The translations under genes were made by a program, and so were the position numbers. This document shows, in pieces, positions 34,473 to 45,155 of a stretch of DNA of 64,000 nucleotides (the first letter of the stretch is position 1; the number at the start of each line of letters is the position of its first letter). The DNA comes from Pestalotiopsis fici W106-1 (Eukaryota; Ascomycota; Sordariomycetes; Amphisphaeriales; Sporocadaceae), in NCBI RefSeq assembly GCF_000516985.1, contig NW_006917094.1:186001-250000 (forward strand), read 5' to 3'. The notes below the pieces were generated by a model. That model ran no database searches and had not been told where the DNA came from. It saw nothing but the letters and a program-made list of their open reading frames with translations.

Positions 34473-36583
34473 ATGTCCACTTTCACTGCACTCAATGGGA
34501 ATGATTCCCAGACGATAGATAAACGGAGCGGCAGCCCAGTATCACGGCCGGCAGAATCGGAGGAGCGAGGTGCCACTGCGACGAACCCGGAGCGAAGGAC
34601 ATCAGCCGAAGCTACATCTAATCCGCGACAGCATTGGACAGGGTCTGGTACTGAGAGAACTACTTACCAAGCAAATGATTATGCACTGTACGAAGGCAAC
34701 CACAAGCGCAAAAGGTCACTATCTACGGAACCACGGAGAGAAGGGCCAGGTTCGCCAGATGAGCGACATCCCAGCAGCCATCATCCTGACTCTCGCGAGG
34801 CTTTCGGAGCGCACCTGCGAGACCGGGATCACCGAGCGTATGGTAAAGACAGCAGAGATGAGTCATCATCATGGTATTCTCAGTCACAATCGCAAAGGGA
34901 CGGCCGAAGTGCATATGAGTCTCAATCTCAAGCTGTTTCCATCTCTACGCAAGCCGAGGACCAATCTGGGGAAGGATACAGGGGATCTGGAGGTGCCGAA
35001 CCTCAGGACTATTCGCCTACCAGCCCTGATGATGGAGACGATTCAGCTTACTATGGTGGCCCATACGATGCCGATCATCGCAGAGCTGGTGCTGTCCAGT
35101 CTGATCCCAAAAAGCGAAAGCGAAACTTCAGCAACAGGACTAAGACGGGCTGCTTGACGTGCCGCAAGAGGAAGAAGAAGTGTGACGAGCTCAAGCCCGA
35201 GTGTAAGTCTTGCATATCCCGAGAATCCCGTCATTGCTTGGCTAAACACTTATAGGCAACAACTGCATTCGAGGCGGCTTCATCTGTCAAGGGTATCCAA
35301 ACCAGCGTGGCTACCAAAAGATGGAAACCAAGTCCACGGCTGTGCCGCTGGAATCCAAGGACCCGAGCTACGTTCCTCCGGGCGCTTATGGCATGCCACA
35401 GTCACAGTCAACTTATGTCAACCAATTACAGCCTCCAGCTAAGCGTGATGCGCCACCCCCATTCCGAGGCCCATCGTTGCGCATCGACCCGCCGCAGGGC
35501 CGAGTGCTACACTCGGAAGACGAGCAGACGGCTTCCACGATCCCCACCGCATCCGTCTTCAGCCCGGACAATAAACTCTCGGCCGTGTCAAGCTACACGG
35601 CCCCAGCGGCGAACGCATTTCCGACTCCTATCAGCGCAATCAGCTCCGCCACTGGTTTTGGAGAAAGTCGAGGCATGCAGAAGGAATATCAGAGAATACC
35701 TCCATTACACGACACGAGCCGAACAGAACCCGAAACCCCTCACACGAGCAACACATTGCCACAAATCAATATGCTACATCCTGCCCGCACCAGTAGTCCG
35801 GCGAGACAGCCACTACCAGCGACGAGTAGTGTTCAGGCCACAGCCCAGTTGGCACTGTCACATAATCATTTCGTCGCTGCAAACCGACCACCCACACAAA
35901 AGGAGCTAATGCTACGGGGCGAATCGTACAAGCCATTTGATAAAGAACTCGTGTTGGAAAGGGAAAGGTGCAGCGCTGCTTGCTGGAGGTTTAACAACTC
36001 TACCAACCCAAACAACGGCGTGTCGGCAACGGAACGGGCACGACTGTTCCGCGAAATACTCATGCCCAAAGATCCTGTCCACATTTCCCCAGCACAGACA
36101 TCTCCTGTTACGAATCATGGCCGTGTTGGAGCCGAGTGTGTCGTGGAAGCCCCCTTCACATGTGACTATGGATACAATATCAGCATTGGCGATAACGTCT
36201 TCATTGGGCGTAATTGTACAGTGCTGGATGCTCGCTCGGTCACGATTGGCAAGAACGTCTACATTGGACCTAATGTCAGTCTCTTTACGGCTACACTTAG
36301 CACCGATCCTGGCCAGCGGGAGGGCAGTAAGAGTCTGCAATATGGCAAGCCCATAGTCATTGAGGATGATGCCTGGATCGGTGGTGGTGTCATCATCCTC
36401 CCCGGTCGGCGGATTGGAAAAGGTTCCACCGTGGCGGCCGGCTCCGTCGTCACCCAGGTACGTCGATTGTGCCAGCCACTGTCATCGCTGTGCTAACATG
36501 AGATATAGGATGTTCCAAACTTTGTGATTTCCTCGGGAAATCCTAACAAGACCAAAAGAGGAGTTACTAGTGGCACACTATAA
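34473..36583 (+). CDS. Zn2Cys6 DNA-binding domain fused to a maltose-acetyltransferase-like domain
   Basis: Three exons (34473..35202, 35256..36457, 36509..36583) encode 668 residues in one frame. The first 220 residues are polar and disordered and end in basic KKRKRNFSNRTKTG. A Zn2Cys6 cluster follows: Cys227, 230, 237, 244, 247 and 254 (CLTCRKRKKKCDELKPEC, then NNCIRGGFIC), split by intron 1. A Pro/Ser-rich linker leads to a Mac segment (about 460-515, ELMLRGESYKPFD) and left-handed beta-helix hexapeptide repeats (about 545-660, with YGKPIVIEDDAWIGGGVIILPG). The position that usually holds the catalytic His of MAT/NodL enzymes (TATHP) reads TATLSTDP, so acetyl transfer is doubtful. It is probably a nuclear regulator whose C-terminal domain trimerises or senses a ligand. 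Confidence 0.9.
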
Positions 36584-37071
36584 CTCACTTGATCTTGATA
36601 TATGAGAGCATTCTCATAGTCCTTGTTCGATTTTTGCTGTTGTTCATGATACCCGAAGCTGTTTTATTTGTCGACGATTGAGGATGTGGCAGTGGCCTCG
36701 TCCATGGGATCTTCATGTCGGCTTATTCAGAGTTATCAAATTTCGAGTCACTTTGCTAGCGTTTTGTGGGAGCTAACGGATGGATATTCAAAAGCTTGCA
36801 TATACTGTATTAAGTACAGCCCAGGGCATGTTTGGCTCTGGCAGCTTACATAGTCGGGATGGATTGGTTCGTATCGCGCAAGGTCTTTGCAGATCGGTGA
36901 ATAAGAGGGATGATGCATCAGTCCTTGGCATTGCACAAGGATTTAGATGGTATAAAAGGAATGTGGCATGCAACTCGATGAAAAGAAAAAACATAGCTAC
37001 CTAATTCGCAAATCCTCTACTAAATCACCGATAATTATGCCACGCCCGTTGCGGGTCTTGGTAATGCATTT
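36584..37071. other. Convergent intergenic region
   Basis: 3' flanks of the fusion gene and of the oxygenase gene. No gene is seen. Confidence 0.6.
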
Positions 37072-38342
37072 CTATGATGCGTATTGTGTTTTTGCACGCA
37101 TCCGTTGATAGTCGTCTTGCACAATCGGCTCGTATCTAGGAGGATGAGGCTCACCGGCGCACTGCGGAAGACACTCGATGACGGCCGCCGAGTCGGGGGA
37201 CACAAAGTATGGTATCGAGTATCGGGCCCTCATCATGGCATGCGATTTGCCGTCCTCGATACCTGAAGCCGTCTTGCGCGGGACTGTTACGCGGTGGAGT
37301 GTCGATCTGAGGTAATCTATCCAAGAAAGGAGATGACTTGTGAGCCTCACGGGTAAGTTCGGAAATGCGAGGCGCTCACCGTTGCTCCATCTCATAAGGA
37401 GATCACCCACGTTCATGACGAGCGTGCCCTCGAGTGGGATGACGTCGACAAAGTGACCTGGATGATTGGGGTCTTCAACTTGGAGACCGCCACACTCGTC
37501 TTGGAAGAGCATGGTGATGGTACCCCAATCTGAATGTGCGGGCACTTTACACCAATTTCGTGAGTTAGTGACTTGTGATGTGGAAGTTTGGGTTTTCAAA
37601 AATTCAAGTGTCTAGGGTATCAAGAGCGGGTGTGAGATACGTACTGCGCGCTACAGCATTGCTCTCCAGCCTCTCCGTCTCAATGGGCGGGTAATGAAGC
37701 AAACGCAATTGCGCATTTTCGCCACTGTGGAACTTGAGGAAGAAGTCCTCGTCGTCAATACCAAGCCCAATGGCCAGCGCCCGCAGAAGCTGTTGGCCCG
37801 TCTCGAAGCAGCGCCAATAAAAGGACGTCATGAAGGTACGGAAGCCAGGCAAGACGTTCTCAGGTAGCCAAACATTGGGCTGGCGCGCAAAGGTTTCGCT
37901 ACCGATTTCGTAGCTTTCCTGTTTGTACACATGAGGTATTGTTCTTATACACCCATCAAGACCGAAGGCTCACTTTGCAGTCCTCGACTTTTCTCAATTC
38001 CTTCCCCACTCTCTGGGCCTCGGCGTCATTTCCGTCGCCAGCAGCATGGATATACTGTGAAACCTTTTCCAAGCCAGGCCACGAGTAGCCGCGATGGACG
38101 TCTGGGCCTGGCGGGTGTGGCGCGAGCATTTTCTGCTCCCGAGGCAGATCAAAGAGTCGTTGCGACCAGGAAAATGCCTCCTCGAGCAGTGCGGCCGGTA
38201 TCCCGTGGTTCCGGACGTATACAAAGCCCACATGCCGGCACGCCGACGTCAGCTCCGCCGCGATGCGGGAGCGGGCCGCGGGATCGCTGGTGGAGAAGGC
38301 GCCAAAGTCTACAACGGGGATCGGGGCTTGGGACTTCGGCAT
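37072..38342 (-). CDS. 2-oxoglutarate/Fe(II)-dependent dioxygenase
   Basis: Four exons (37974..38342, 37645..37918, 37380..37544, 37317-adjacent 37072..37316) encode 350 residues. The DIOX_N region starts IPVVDFGAF and includes GFVYVRNHGIP. The iron triad is His218-x-Asp220 (PAHSDWGTITM) and His277 (STLHRV), and Arg301 in RARYSIPYF binds 2-oxoglutarate. The third intron is settled by the family motif WSNDYLRSTLHRV, restored by a GATAG acceptor. These enzymes (isopenicillin-N-synthase-like fold) hydroxylate, desaturate or ring-close small molecules, often in secondary metabolism or detoxification. No biosynthetic cluster surrounds it, so the substrate remains open. Cytosolic, as no signal peptide is seen. 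Confidence 0.92.
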
Positions 38343-38929
38343 GATGCTGGTGTGGCCTTGCGGTTTTCGACTTGTAATTTTTGACCACCGTTATGTTGTC
38401 TTTGCAATGCCAAGTATAGAATCGTTGAATTTGGCAAGTTGCCCAACTACCAAGACCGTGTTCCGCATAACATTTCTATTAGAGTTTGAATTGCTGACAC
38501 CCCGCCTCGGTCGACCCTAGCGGTCGGTATTTCACATATCCAAAATCTCAGTCTAGCATAATAATACCTGCTTGATTTCGTGATTGCAAATGTCTAAGTC
38601 ATGCACTACGCAAAGGAGCCCCGCCATCTTAGGATCAGAACCTTCTATCTGCTGAGTTGCTAGAGAGCCCAAGACATTCCCGAATTCACTTTGATTAGTG
38701 CCCATCGGCATCGTTCGCATTTTACGGTTCTATTGCACAATCAATCACACGTAATATTGACATTCACGGACAGAAGTTGACTTGTATTGTGACAATCATC
38801 TGCTCATGGCTACGAGTGACTGGCTCCAAGATACTGTCCAGGTAGTATTCGAGGCTATATCTTTCATGATTTCTCATACGCCAGGATTTCCCGACACAAG
38901 TGACCATATATTTGTCCAGAAATGCATTG
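38343..38929. other. Promoter side of the oxygenase gene
   Basis: Runs to the 3' end of the small zinc-ribbon-like gene. No coding region or repeat is seen. Confidence 0.55.
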
Positions 38930-39150
38930 TTATGTCTTCCTCACTTTGGATATTTGTATGGTGCAGTTTTCACATTGACGGTGACCACAACTCCAACATG
39001 CTACATCCGTTTGCACCGAATTTCCGACCCCGCATTCGGACTAAATGAAGAATTAATACAACCGAAGCAGGTCGATTCAGAGCTAGACTTATATACACAA
39101 TACCACGTTTGAACTTTTTTGCTTTTGCTCTTTCCTTCCTCGCTAGGCAT
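38930..39150 (-). CDS. 54-residue six-cysteine zinc-ribbon-like protein
   Basis: Two exons (39097..39150 and 38930..39040), separated by a 56-nt intron (GTATAT donor, TTTAG acceptor), encode 54 residues. The first exon starts MPSEEGKSKSKKVQTWYC. The second exon adds five cysteines, so the order is WYC, x2, C, x11, C-x2-C, x4, C-x2-C. Spaced CxxC pairs suggest two zinc sites. The same module, with identical cysteine spacing and an intron at the same codon boundary after WYC, ends the large C2H2 gene on its right, so this gene and that tail share descent. A TATAAA lies about 270 bp upstream. The protein is Lys-rich at the N-terminus with no signal peptide; function unknown. The splice coherence argues for a real gene. 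Confidence 0.72.
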
Positions 39151-39908
39151 GGTAGTGGACGCTGAGAGGTTGCGCGCGGTTGCTTGATATTCCTTGTGTA
39201 ATTTGCAAGTTTTATTGTTGGGCTATTGGAAAATGATGTCTCGGCACAAGAAATATTGGGCGGTGCTTTTTCAGTTGTAAGGGTGTCGGGTGAGGTCAAT
39301 GAGCAAGAATGCGCCAGCAGCGAGAATGGATTGAAGGTAACAGGTCCCAAGGAGCTATATGATTTGAAAGATGAAAATAAGGTCCCGGGGGCTTATGATA
39401 TTCGAGGAGCCCCCATGACCTTTATACTCCAAATTTGAGTCCTACCACGTTCTTCAACGAGCATGTGCAAGGTCACGTTATCAAGCGGGGGAGGTCATTT
39501 ATGATTCGAGCGTCTCTTCTTATCTAAGAGAAAACATTGTTCATTGTCGTGGGGCGATGTCACCATTCACCGGTACCTCCTAGAGTCGAAATTTCGCAAA
39601 GCAACTAAATATCACTCAGTTCTCATGGTCAATGTGTTGAGAAGTGGTGGAAGAGAGCTACGCTTGTCATCGCATTTCCAGACATTACCTTGCTCCTTCG
39701 AACCTGTTCTTCCCATTCGCAGTTATATCATCAACAATCAACTGTAGTCGGGACATTCACAGAAGAAATCTAACTTGGTACAATGACTATATCACTAAAT
39801 ACTAGTATGAGTATTTTTCCAGGTAATTTGAAATGGCTCTTTTACTATTTAACCCGCCGTCAGAGTGTCCGGCTACGACTCAACTTACATATGCCCAGAG
39901 GCAATCGG
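39151..39908. other. Intergenic between the two six-cysteine genes
   Basis: Promoter of the small gene and 3' flank of the large one. No further gene is seen. Confidence 0.55.
39421..39426 (-). promoter_or_regulatory. TATAAA upstream of the zinc-ribbon-like gene
   Basis: TATAAA on the minus strand (context GTATAAAGG), about 270 bp before the ATG at 39150. Its role is inferred. Confidence 0.4.
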
Positions 39909-41785
39909 TCAGGCACCTCTTCGTACTTTGACCATTTGCCAGGTACAGAACCCACATCGTTGGTATGAACAAGTGAAGCACGTCGGATTAGCTAAGGCAC
40001 TATTCTCCTGCGAACATTGGCACTAAATGAAGTAATAATATCACTGACCTAGGCCGATACAGAGTAGACTCACACAATACCACATTTCCACTTTTCTGCT
40101 GTTTCCGATATTCAATTTTGTGCTACCCGATCTCTTGCTGGAAGATCCCTGGATCGCCGGTGAGCTTTGTGTATTTTTCATTGGTGATATTTGTTCTTTC
40201 TCAGTGGCACTTGACGAAAGCTGTTCTTTTGATTGAGAGACCTTCCGTGAGGCAAGATCTTCCGCTCCAGAGGCAGCATTACGCTGTGAGAGCTTCCGTT
40301 TGCCCGTGATCGAAGAGACGCTTTTGATGGGTGGAAGAGAAATAGATCCCCCCTGAACCCCCTTCCGAATCTCTATGTGGCTAGTAATCTCCGGAGGTAT
40401 TGAAAATATTGCTAGTTGCTCCAAATGTACAGCAAGATGACGAGCGAAGGTGATTGTAGGCACAGAAGCGTTGCCCTCTTGAATCATGCCAGCGTCTGAA
40501 TTTTCATCGTTTTCTCTTGATTTTGATAATCTCGGGCTGGGATCCCAATCATCACAGAAGGGACAATCCTTTGTTGGAATAGTTTTGATAGGACATTGAC
40601 TGGTATTCTGGAGAGCTTTTGTTGCTCCATCCGACGATCTGAGCTCTGGGTGTCCCTTCTCTAAATGATCTGAGAAACCTTCTGGCTCATTGAACGGGTC
40701 TAGTTTGCAGATGACACATATCCACCGACGCCTATGATTTTTCAGTTCGTGTTCAAACCACGCTGTTTGATTCCCGAACATTTGGAAATCGCAGTGCCCC
40801 TCCTCTCCGACGCAACAAATGTATGATTTTAGATCATCGTAGGCATGGCGGTTCCAGGCCCATTCGGACTTGATCGAGACGATAGTAGCACAAAGGGGGC
40901 ACTCAAAGCGTCCTCATCTTGATGTATTTGCTTGATATCCTTCAAAAGAGGAAGAGAAAACGCATCATTCAAAGATGAGGTCATTATCGGGGTGTAGAGC
41001 AATTTTCCTGAAGCAGCCACAACATCCTCGATTGCGACCTCTGGCGCGACCATCTCTGATGGTCCATGCGTTGTCTTGGGATGCACAACTCCTGTCTGTT
41101 GCTTGTGCTCCTGATAGTGTTGCAGTATCTGGCGGCGAGCTGCAATAGCTCGACCAAGTTTTCGAAGCAGCCATTGACTTTCTGGTTTATCAAGCTTGGG
41201 AAAACGCTCTTTGACATGGTTGATATCAGAAGAGTCCAGCAAATGCTCAAACTCATGTTCAGGAGCGTGGGCGAATCGGTCTTGTGTTGTTATCTGGCGT
41301 ATTAAGGAAACCAGCTTCAACAAACTTCCAATTGTGTCAGACGCTTTTCCCAGGAGGTCTTCCACCTCAGTTGTCGATGTGGCATCGGCGGCCATCATAT
41401 TGCCGACTTCCAGATTCTCAAGCCTTTGATCATATTTCTCGTGTATCTCAGAAGTAGCGATGATCCTGGATACTACCAATATTTGTTAACATGCAGTAAC
41501 AGATAAAAGAAAGAGTCGAGGTTACTAACCATCTTGCAGTGCCTCTTCGAGGCTTTTAAGTAGATTAGAGATGTTCTCTATCAGGTAGAGAGCACCTCTA
41601 AGGTGAGCTTCCAGTGATAAATTAAACAAAGTATATTCTAAACAAGAATTTGCTTTCCACAGTTTAACCCTATCCGAAGCATCTGTGGCTACTCGAGGAG
41701 TATCTATCTTCACATCAGTGTCTAAGACCAGCGTGAACAAACAATCTATTGATTGACATTGCGCGAAAATCGTTTGTTGAGACAT
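39909..41785 (-). CDS. AcuF-type C2H2 zinc-finger protein with C-terminal six-cysteine module; apparent frameshift
   Basis: Exons 41530..41785, 40074..41472 and 39909..40022 cover a protein of about 589 residues. The N-terminal helical region (MSQQTIFAQCQ start) precedes paired Cys motifs: FECPLCATIV, then DLKSYICC, WICVICK with HLEKGH, and CPFCDDW with FARHLAVHLEQLAIF. These are typical of the fungal AcuF-like C2H2 proteins often found with ankyrin or NACHT modules. The exon total is one base short of a multiple of three. The frame changes at about 40905-40907, inside a T run just before FECPLC, with no good intron to explain it. The last exon adds CQCSQENSALANPTCFTC and two more cysteines, supported by a GTGAGT donor and a TTTAG acceptor. 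Either a recent pseudogene or a sequence error; role unknown. Confidence 0.72.
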
Positions 41786-41989
41786 GGGGGTATCAGTCAA
41801 ATGAGCCAGCTATTGGCTTGAGCAGCGAAATGGATAATTGGAAGAGTTCACGTGTCAGGCTATCAAAGTGATTATGAGAGGTAGTGAGGAGCCATCTTCT
41901 ACTAAACAAAGGGAAGGGTGTGTTGGATACTAATCACGTCAGATCTGCGAATATGCAGGTAGACATGGCATATCGAGGTTTCTTCTTTC

Positions 41990-42010
41990 TTTTTTTTTTT
42001 TTTTTTTTTT
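41990..42010. repeat. Poly(dT) tract between divergent genes
   Basis: 21 consecutive T between the C2H2 gene (minus) and the DUF7580 remnant (plus). Such tracts exclude nucleosomes in fungal promoters. Confidence 0.8.
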
Positions 42011-42025
42011 CTTTCACAACTCAGC

Positions 42026-42589
42026 TTGGAGGATATACTTTGTGGCTCTGGGGTGAAGATCAATCGGCGGCAGAGATACACAATATCTTTTACCCTGATG
42101 TCTTCATTCATTCAATTGCGGAAAACTTCATGGATTACTTCGTCCTGGGAAAAATCATGCATCTTCTTTCCGGAGCACAAGATACATTCCAACACATCTG
42201 ACATCAACGAACCGTTTCTGGCCCATAGACTCCAATCAGCGTCTTCGGTCGATCTGGAGCCCCATCATCCAATGCAGAATTTCAGCAGTCTCGCTGTGGC
42301 TCTGCTGGAATTGTGCTTCGGTAAAGTGATTGAGAATCACCCAAAACGCCCCAAGCTTCCCCCAGGAGTAGAAGACGCCAGCATGAAAGCTGCTTTTGAC
42401 GCTCACGCTGCAAGTTTTTGGCTTGAGGACGTTACAGATGAAGTCGGTCCTGATTACAAGAACGCAATTGCCTGGTGTCTATCAAAACACACAACTCTGA
42501 ACGGCCCTCATTGGAGGCAAGAGATGTTTCAGCAAGTCCTCCGTCCACTTTGCGAGATAATCAGACCTTGGGAATCACATTCATTGTAA
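42026..42589 (+). pseudogene. C-terminal remnant of a DUF7580-domain protein
   Basis: An open frame of 187 residues. From about residue 30 it matches the C-terminal half of the fungal DUF7580 family: LRKTSWITSSWEKSCIFF, INEPFLAHR, SSLAVALLELCFGKVIENH, then FWLEDVTDEVGPDYKNAI and HWRQEMFQQVLRPLCEI. Family members are usually about 500-600 residues with a helical N-terminal half; here that part is missing and a poly(T) tract lies upstream. It could be a 5'-truncated relic or a short expressed derivative. DUF7580 proteins are lineage-expanded in ascomycetes and suspected in non-self or stress responses, but no biochemical role is established. It lies head to head with the C2H2 gene. Confidence 0.65.
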
Positions 42590-43034
42590 GACTTTGAGTG
42601 AAAATACAAGTCTATCGACGATGCATAGTGTAAAAGGTTTACTTTCATGTATTTTCAAGGAAATACCCTAAACGGTAGGATTAGAAAATGCAAGGTAATG
42701 AGGGAGAATCGAAGAAGGATAGGATATACAAAGCAATTTACGATATATGTTTATAATGAAGGATTGTGCAAAATAGCTATCTTGACTCCAATACCCATCG
42801 GGATTGTATCGGGATAAGATTATGGTTCACGGAGCACAACCGAGATATGCGGATCTTCTAGCCGCATGATGTAATCCACACAGTAGATTGCAACACTCCC
42901 CAGTCGCTTGCGCGCGGGGTTAGTCTTCTTCACCTTTGGAGAATATTTCCCCAGTGGCAAACGATTTCTCGTCAAGACTTGAGAAATCAATTAGGAGTGT
43001 TGTTGTTCATCCATAATCTCAGGAGAATCTGGCT
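42590..43034. other. Promoter of the aldo/keto reductase gene
   Basis: 445 bp with no coding region. It includes the 3' flank of the DUF7580 remnant. Confidence 0.55.
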
Positions 43035-44165
43035 ATGATGGCGATGTCACGATTCATCTCGGCTCTTGCTGTCGCACTGGCTGCTACGTCCTCGCTAGCC
43101 GCCGAGATCCCCACCAACGGTCTCAAGGAGATTCCCGCACTGGGTCTGGGAACTTGGTTGTCTGATAGGGACAAGGTGAGAGTCGGCAAAGCACGAGAAG
43201 ATTACAAGCACTTACTGATACAAATCAGGTCGATCATGCCGTAGAGTATGCCCTCGACAATGGTTATAATCACATTGACGCAGCCTGGATTTATAGTAAG
43301 AACACCACCATCTTCTTGACCATATTCAATCTCACAGTGCCGGTGTGACGGGAATGATTAATACGGAAATGCAGGAAATGAGGATCAGACGGGCAGGGGC
43401 ATTGCTGCCTCCGAGCTCTCCCGCAAGGACATCTGGATAACTAGCAAGCTTTGGAATTCGTTCCACCGTCCCTCAGAGGTGGAAGCGGCCATTAAGACGT
43501 CCATCTCTAGGCTTGGCGTTGACTATCTGGACCTATATCTCATTCACTGGCCAGTAGCGTTCGTCCCAGATGAGGGCACCAAACTGGACAAGAAGACAAG
43601 CATCATCGACACATGGCGGGCACTTGAGGATCTGGTCCGGGCAAACCTGACGCGACACATTGGCATTTCCAACTTTGCCAAGAGTGACGTCGAGGAGGTC
43701 TTGGCGGTCTGCGAGATTTGTCCCTACGCGCACGAGTTTGAGACGCACCCATACCTGCAGCAGCAAGACTTTATCGACTGGCACGCCGAGGTTGGTGTCA
43801 AGGTGATTGCATACTCGCCGCTCGCCAATACCAACCCCATCTACCGCCGGGACGCGCCGCCGCTGCTCGAGGACCCGTACTGGAAGGAGCTGGCCGCGCG
43901 CAAGAACGCCACCGTTGCTCAGGCCGCCATTGCTTGGGGCTTCCAGCGCGGCACCGTGGTCATCCCCAAGAGCTCCCATGAAAAGTACATTGATGAGAAC
44001 CGCGACGCAGCCGGGATTCGCTTCAGCAAGGACGAGATGGCCGATATTGCAAAGCATGATAGGAAGATCAGAATGAGCAACCCAAGTAAGAACTGGGGAG
44101 TTCAGCTATTCGCAGACCTGGACGACCATTTGGAGCTCGAGGATGAGACTGTTGGAGAACTGTAA
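43035..44165 (+). CDS. Aldo/keto reductase with predicted signal peptide
   Basis: Three exons (43035..43175, 43229..43295, 43375..44165) encode 332 residues. The catalytic tetrad is complete: Asp64 and Tyr69 (HIDAAWIYRN), Lys94 (WITSKLWN) and His127 (YLDLYLIHWP). NADPH-binding features near the C-terminus include VVIPKSSHEKYIDEN. These enzymes reduce aldehydes and ketones with NADPH in a TIM barrel. Unusually, the barrel is preceded by about 23 residues (SRFISALAVALAATSSLAA) that look like a cleavable secretory signal; most AKRs are cytosolic. The start ATG at 43035 has another ATG directly after it, and both keep the signal. Substrate unknown. Confidence 0.92.
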
Positions 44166-44553
44166 AATATCTTTTTGCAAGGCGTCCAAAAGCGTGTTCG
44201 AAAAGTCCAGGAGTTGGCATTATCCAAGATGAGTCGACTGTTTCAAATTAGTGAGGCCATGGCAAGCACTCTCGCTATGCCAGGAAAGACACTTCAACTT
44301 CATCGCCGGATTCAAAATTAAAACATCTCCTATACATGACTGAGAGAAACCCTTGGCCATCGCTTACAAGCGATATTTGACAATCGGGTAATCATTATCA
44401 ATCGTTCGTGAAAAGGAGTAAACCAATATTGTCACATGTCCGGTAAAACACATGTATTGACTGATCTCTTTTGATTTGCTTGCTGCTAACCTCGACCCTA
44501 ACGCCTCGCAAAGCCAAAACAAACATGACCACGATGAGCAAATAACCACCGTC
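44166..44553. other. Convergent intergenic region
   Basis: 3' flanks of the AKR gene and of the CxxHDxC gene. Nothing further is seen. Confidence 0.6.
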
Positions 44554-45155
44554 TTATGAGCAACTAGGAGAAGTAGTTGGCGCCGCAGCCGAGTTCGACG
44601 GGTTCGTCTGTCCGCATCCAGCCAAGACTCCACCAACGGTGTCATCGACAGCGGCATCGTAAGCAGCACCACAGTTGGCGTCGCTGAGTTTTCTCTTGTT
44701 AGTCTACAACAACGCGGATTTCCCAAGGCGTTTGATCAAGACATACCTTGAACCACCGCTAGCATTGTTGAACCACGAGCAGATATCGTGCGAGAAGCAA
44801 TCCTGCGTGTAGGCATTGCCCAGAGCAGCACCGGTGCATCCGGCACCGCAGCGACCGTTGCAAGAGTAACTGCAAGTTTGCCATGGTCAGCCTTTTCCCA
44901 GAACCACAATATAGCACCAATCAAAGTGCTTGGAGTCCCAACTCACTCTCCACTGTTGACGCTGTTGGTACCAAAGTTGCTGCCCACGACACCCGTCCAT
45001 TTGCACGTCTTTCCAGCGCTGTTTGTCCAGGTCGCCGTCGCGGTGGCGCCGACTTTGAGGCAGGTGATGGATCGCTTCTCGAGGCCAAGTTCAGCTGGGC
45101 TGGGCGCTGCCAGTGCCAGGAGAGGCAGGAGACTGAGGACAAAGAAGGACTGCAT
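44554..45155 (-). CDS. Small secreted cysteine-rich protein with CxxHDxC motif
   Basis: Three exons (44947..45155, 44747..44869, 44554..44683) encode 153 residues. A signal peptide (MQSFFVLSLLPLLALAA) is followed by SPAELGLEKR, which looks like a propeptide ending in a KR (kexin-type) site. The mature part has ten cysteines, with DYSCNGRCGAGCTG and QDCFSHDICSWF. CFSHDIC has the spacing of the His-Asp active-site motif of secreted phospholipase A2, but the calcium loop and the rest of the fold cannot be confirmed by eye. The tail is Ser/Pro/Thr-rich. It probably acts extracellularly, perhaps at interfaces with hosts or competitors. A TATA box lies 156 bp upstream. The gene model is firm; enzyme activity is a hypothesis. 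Confidence 0.82.

Noticed and set aside
37317..37379. Reading the oxygenase third intron as coding, since it keeps the frame open
   Set aside because: Removing it restores the family motif WSND...STLHRV with GTGAGC and GATAG splice sites; retention would insert 21 residues next to the iron ligand.
43533..44057. 174-codon minus-strand frame inside the AKR gene
   Set aside because: Antisense to an exon carrying complete AKR motifs.
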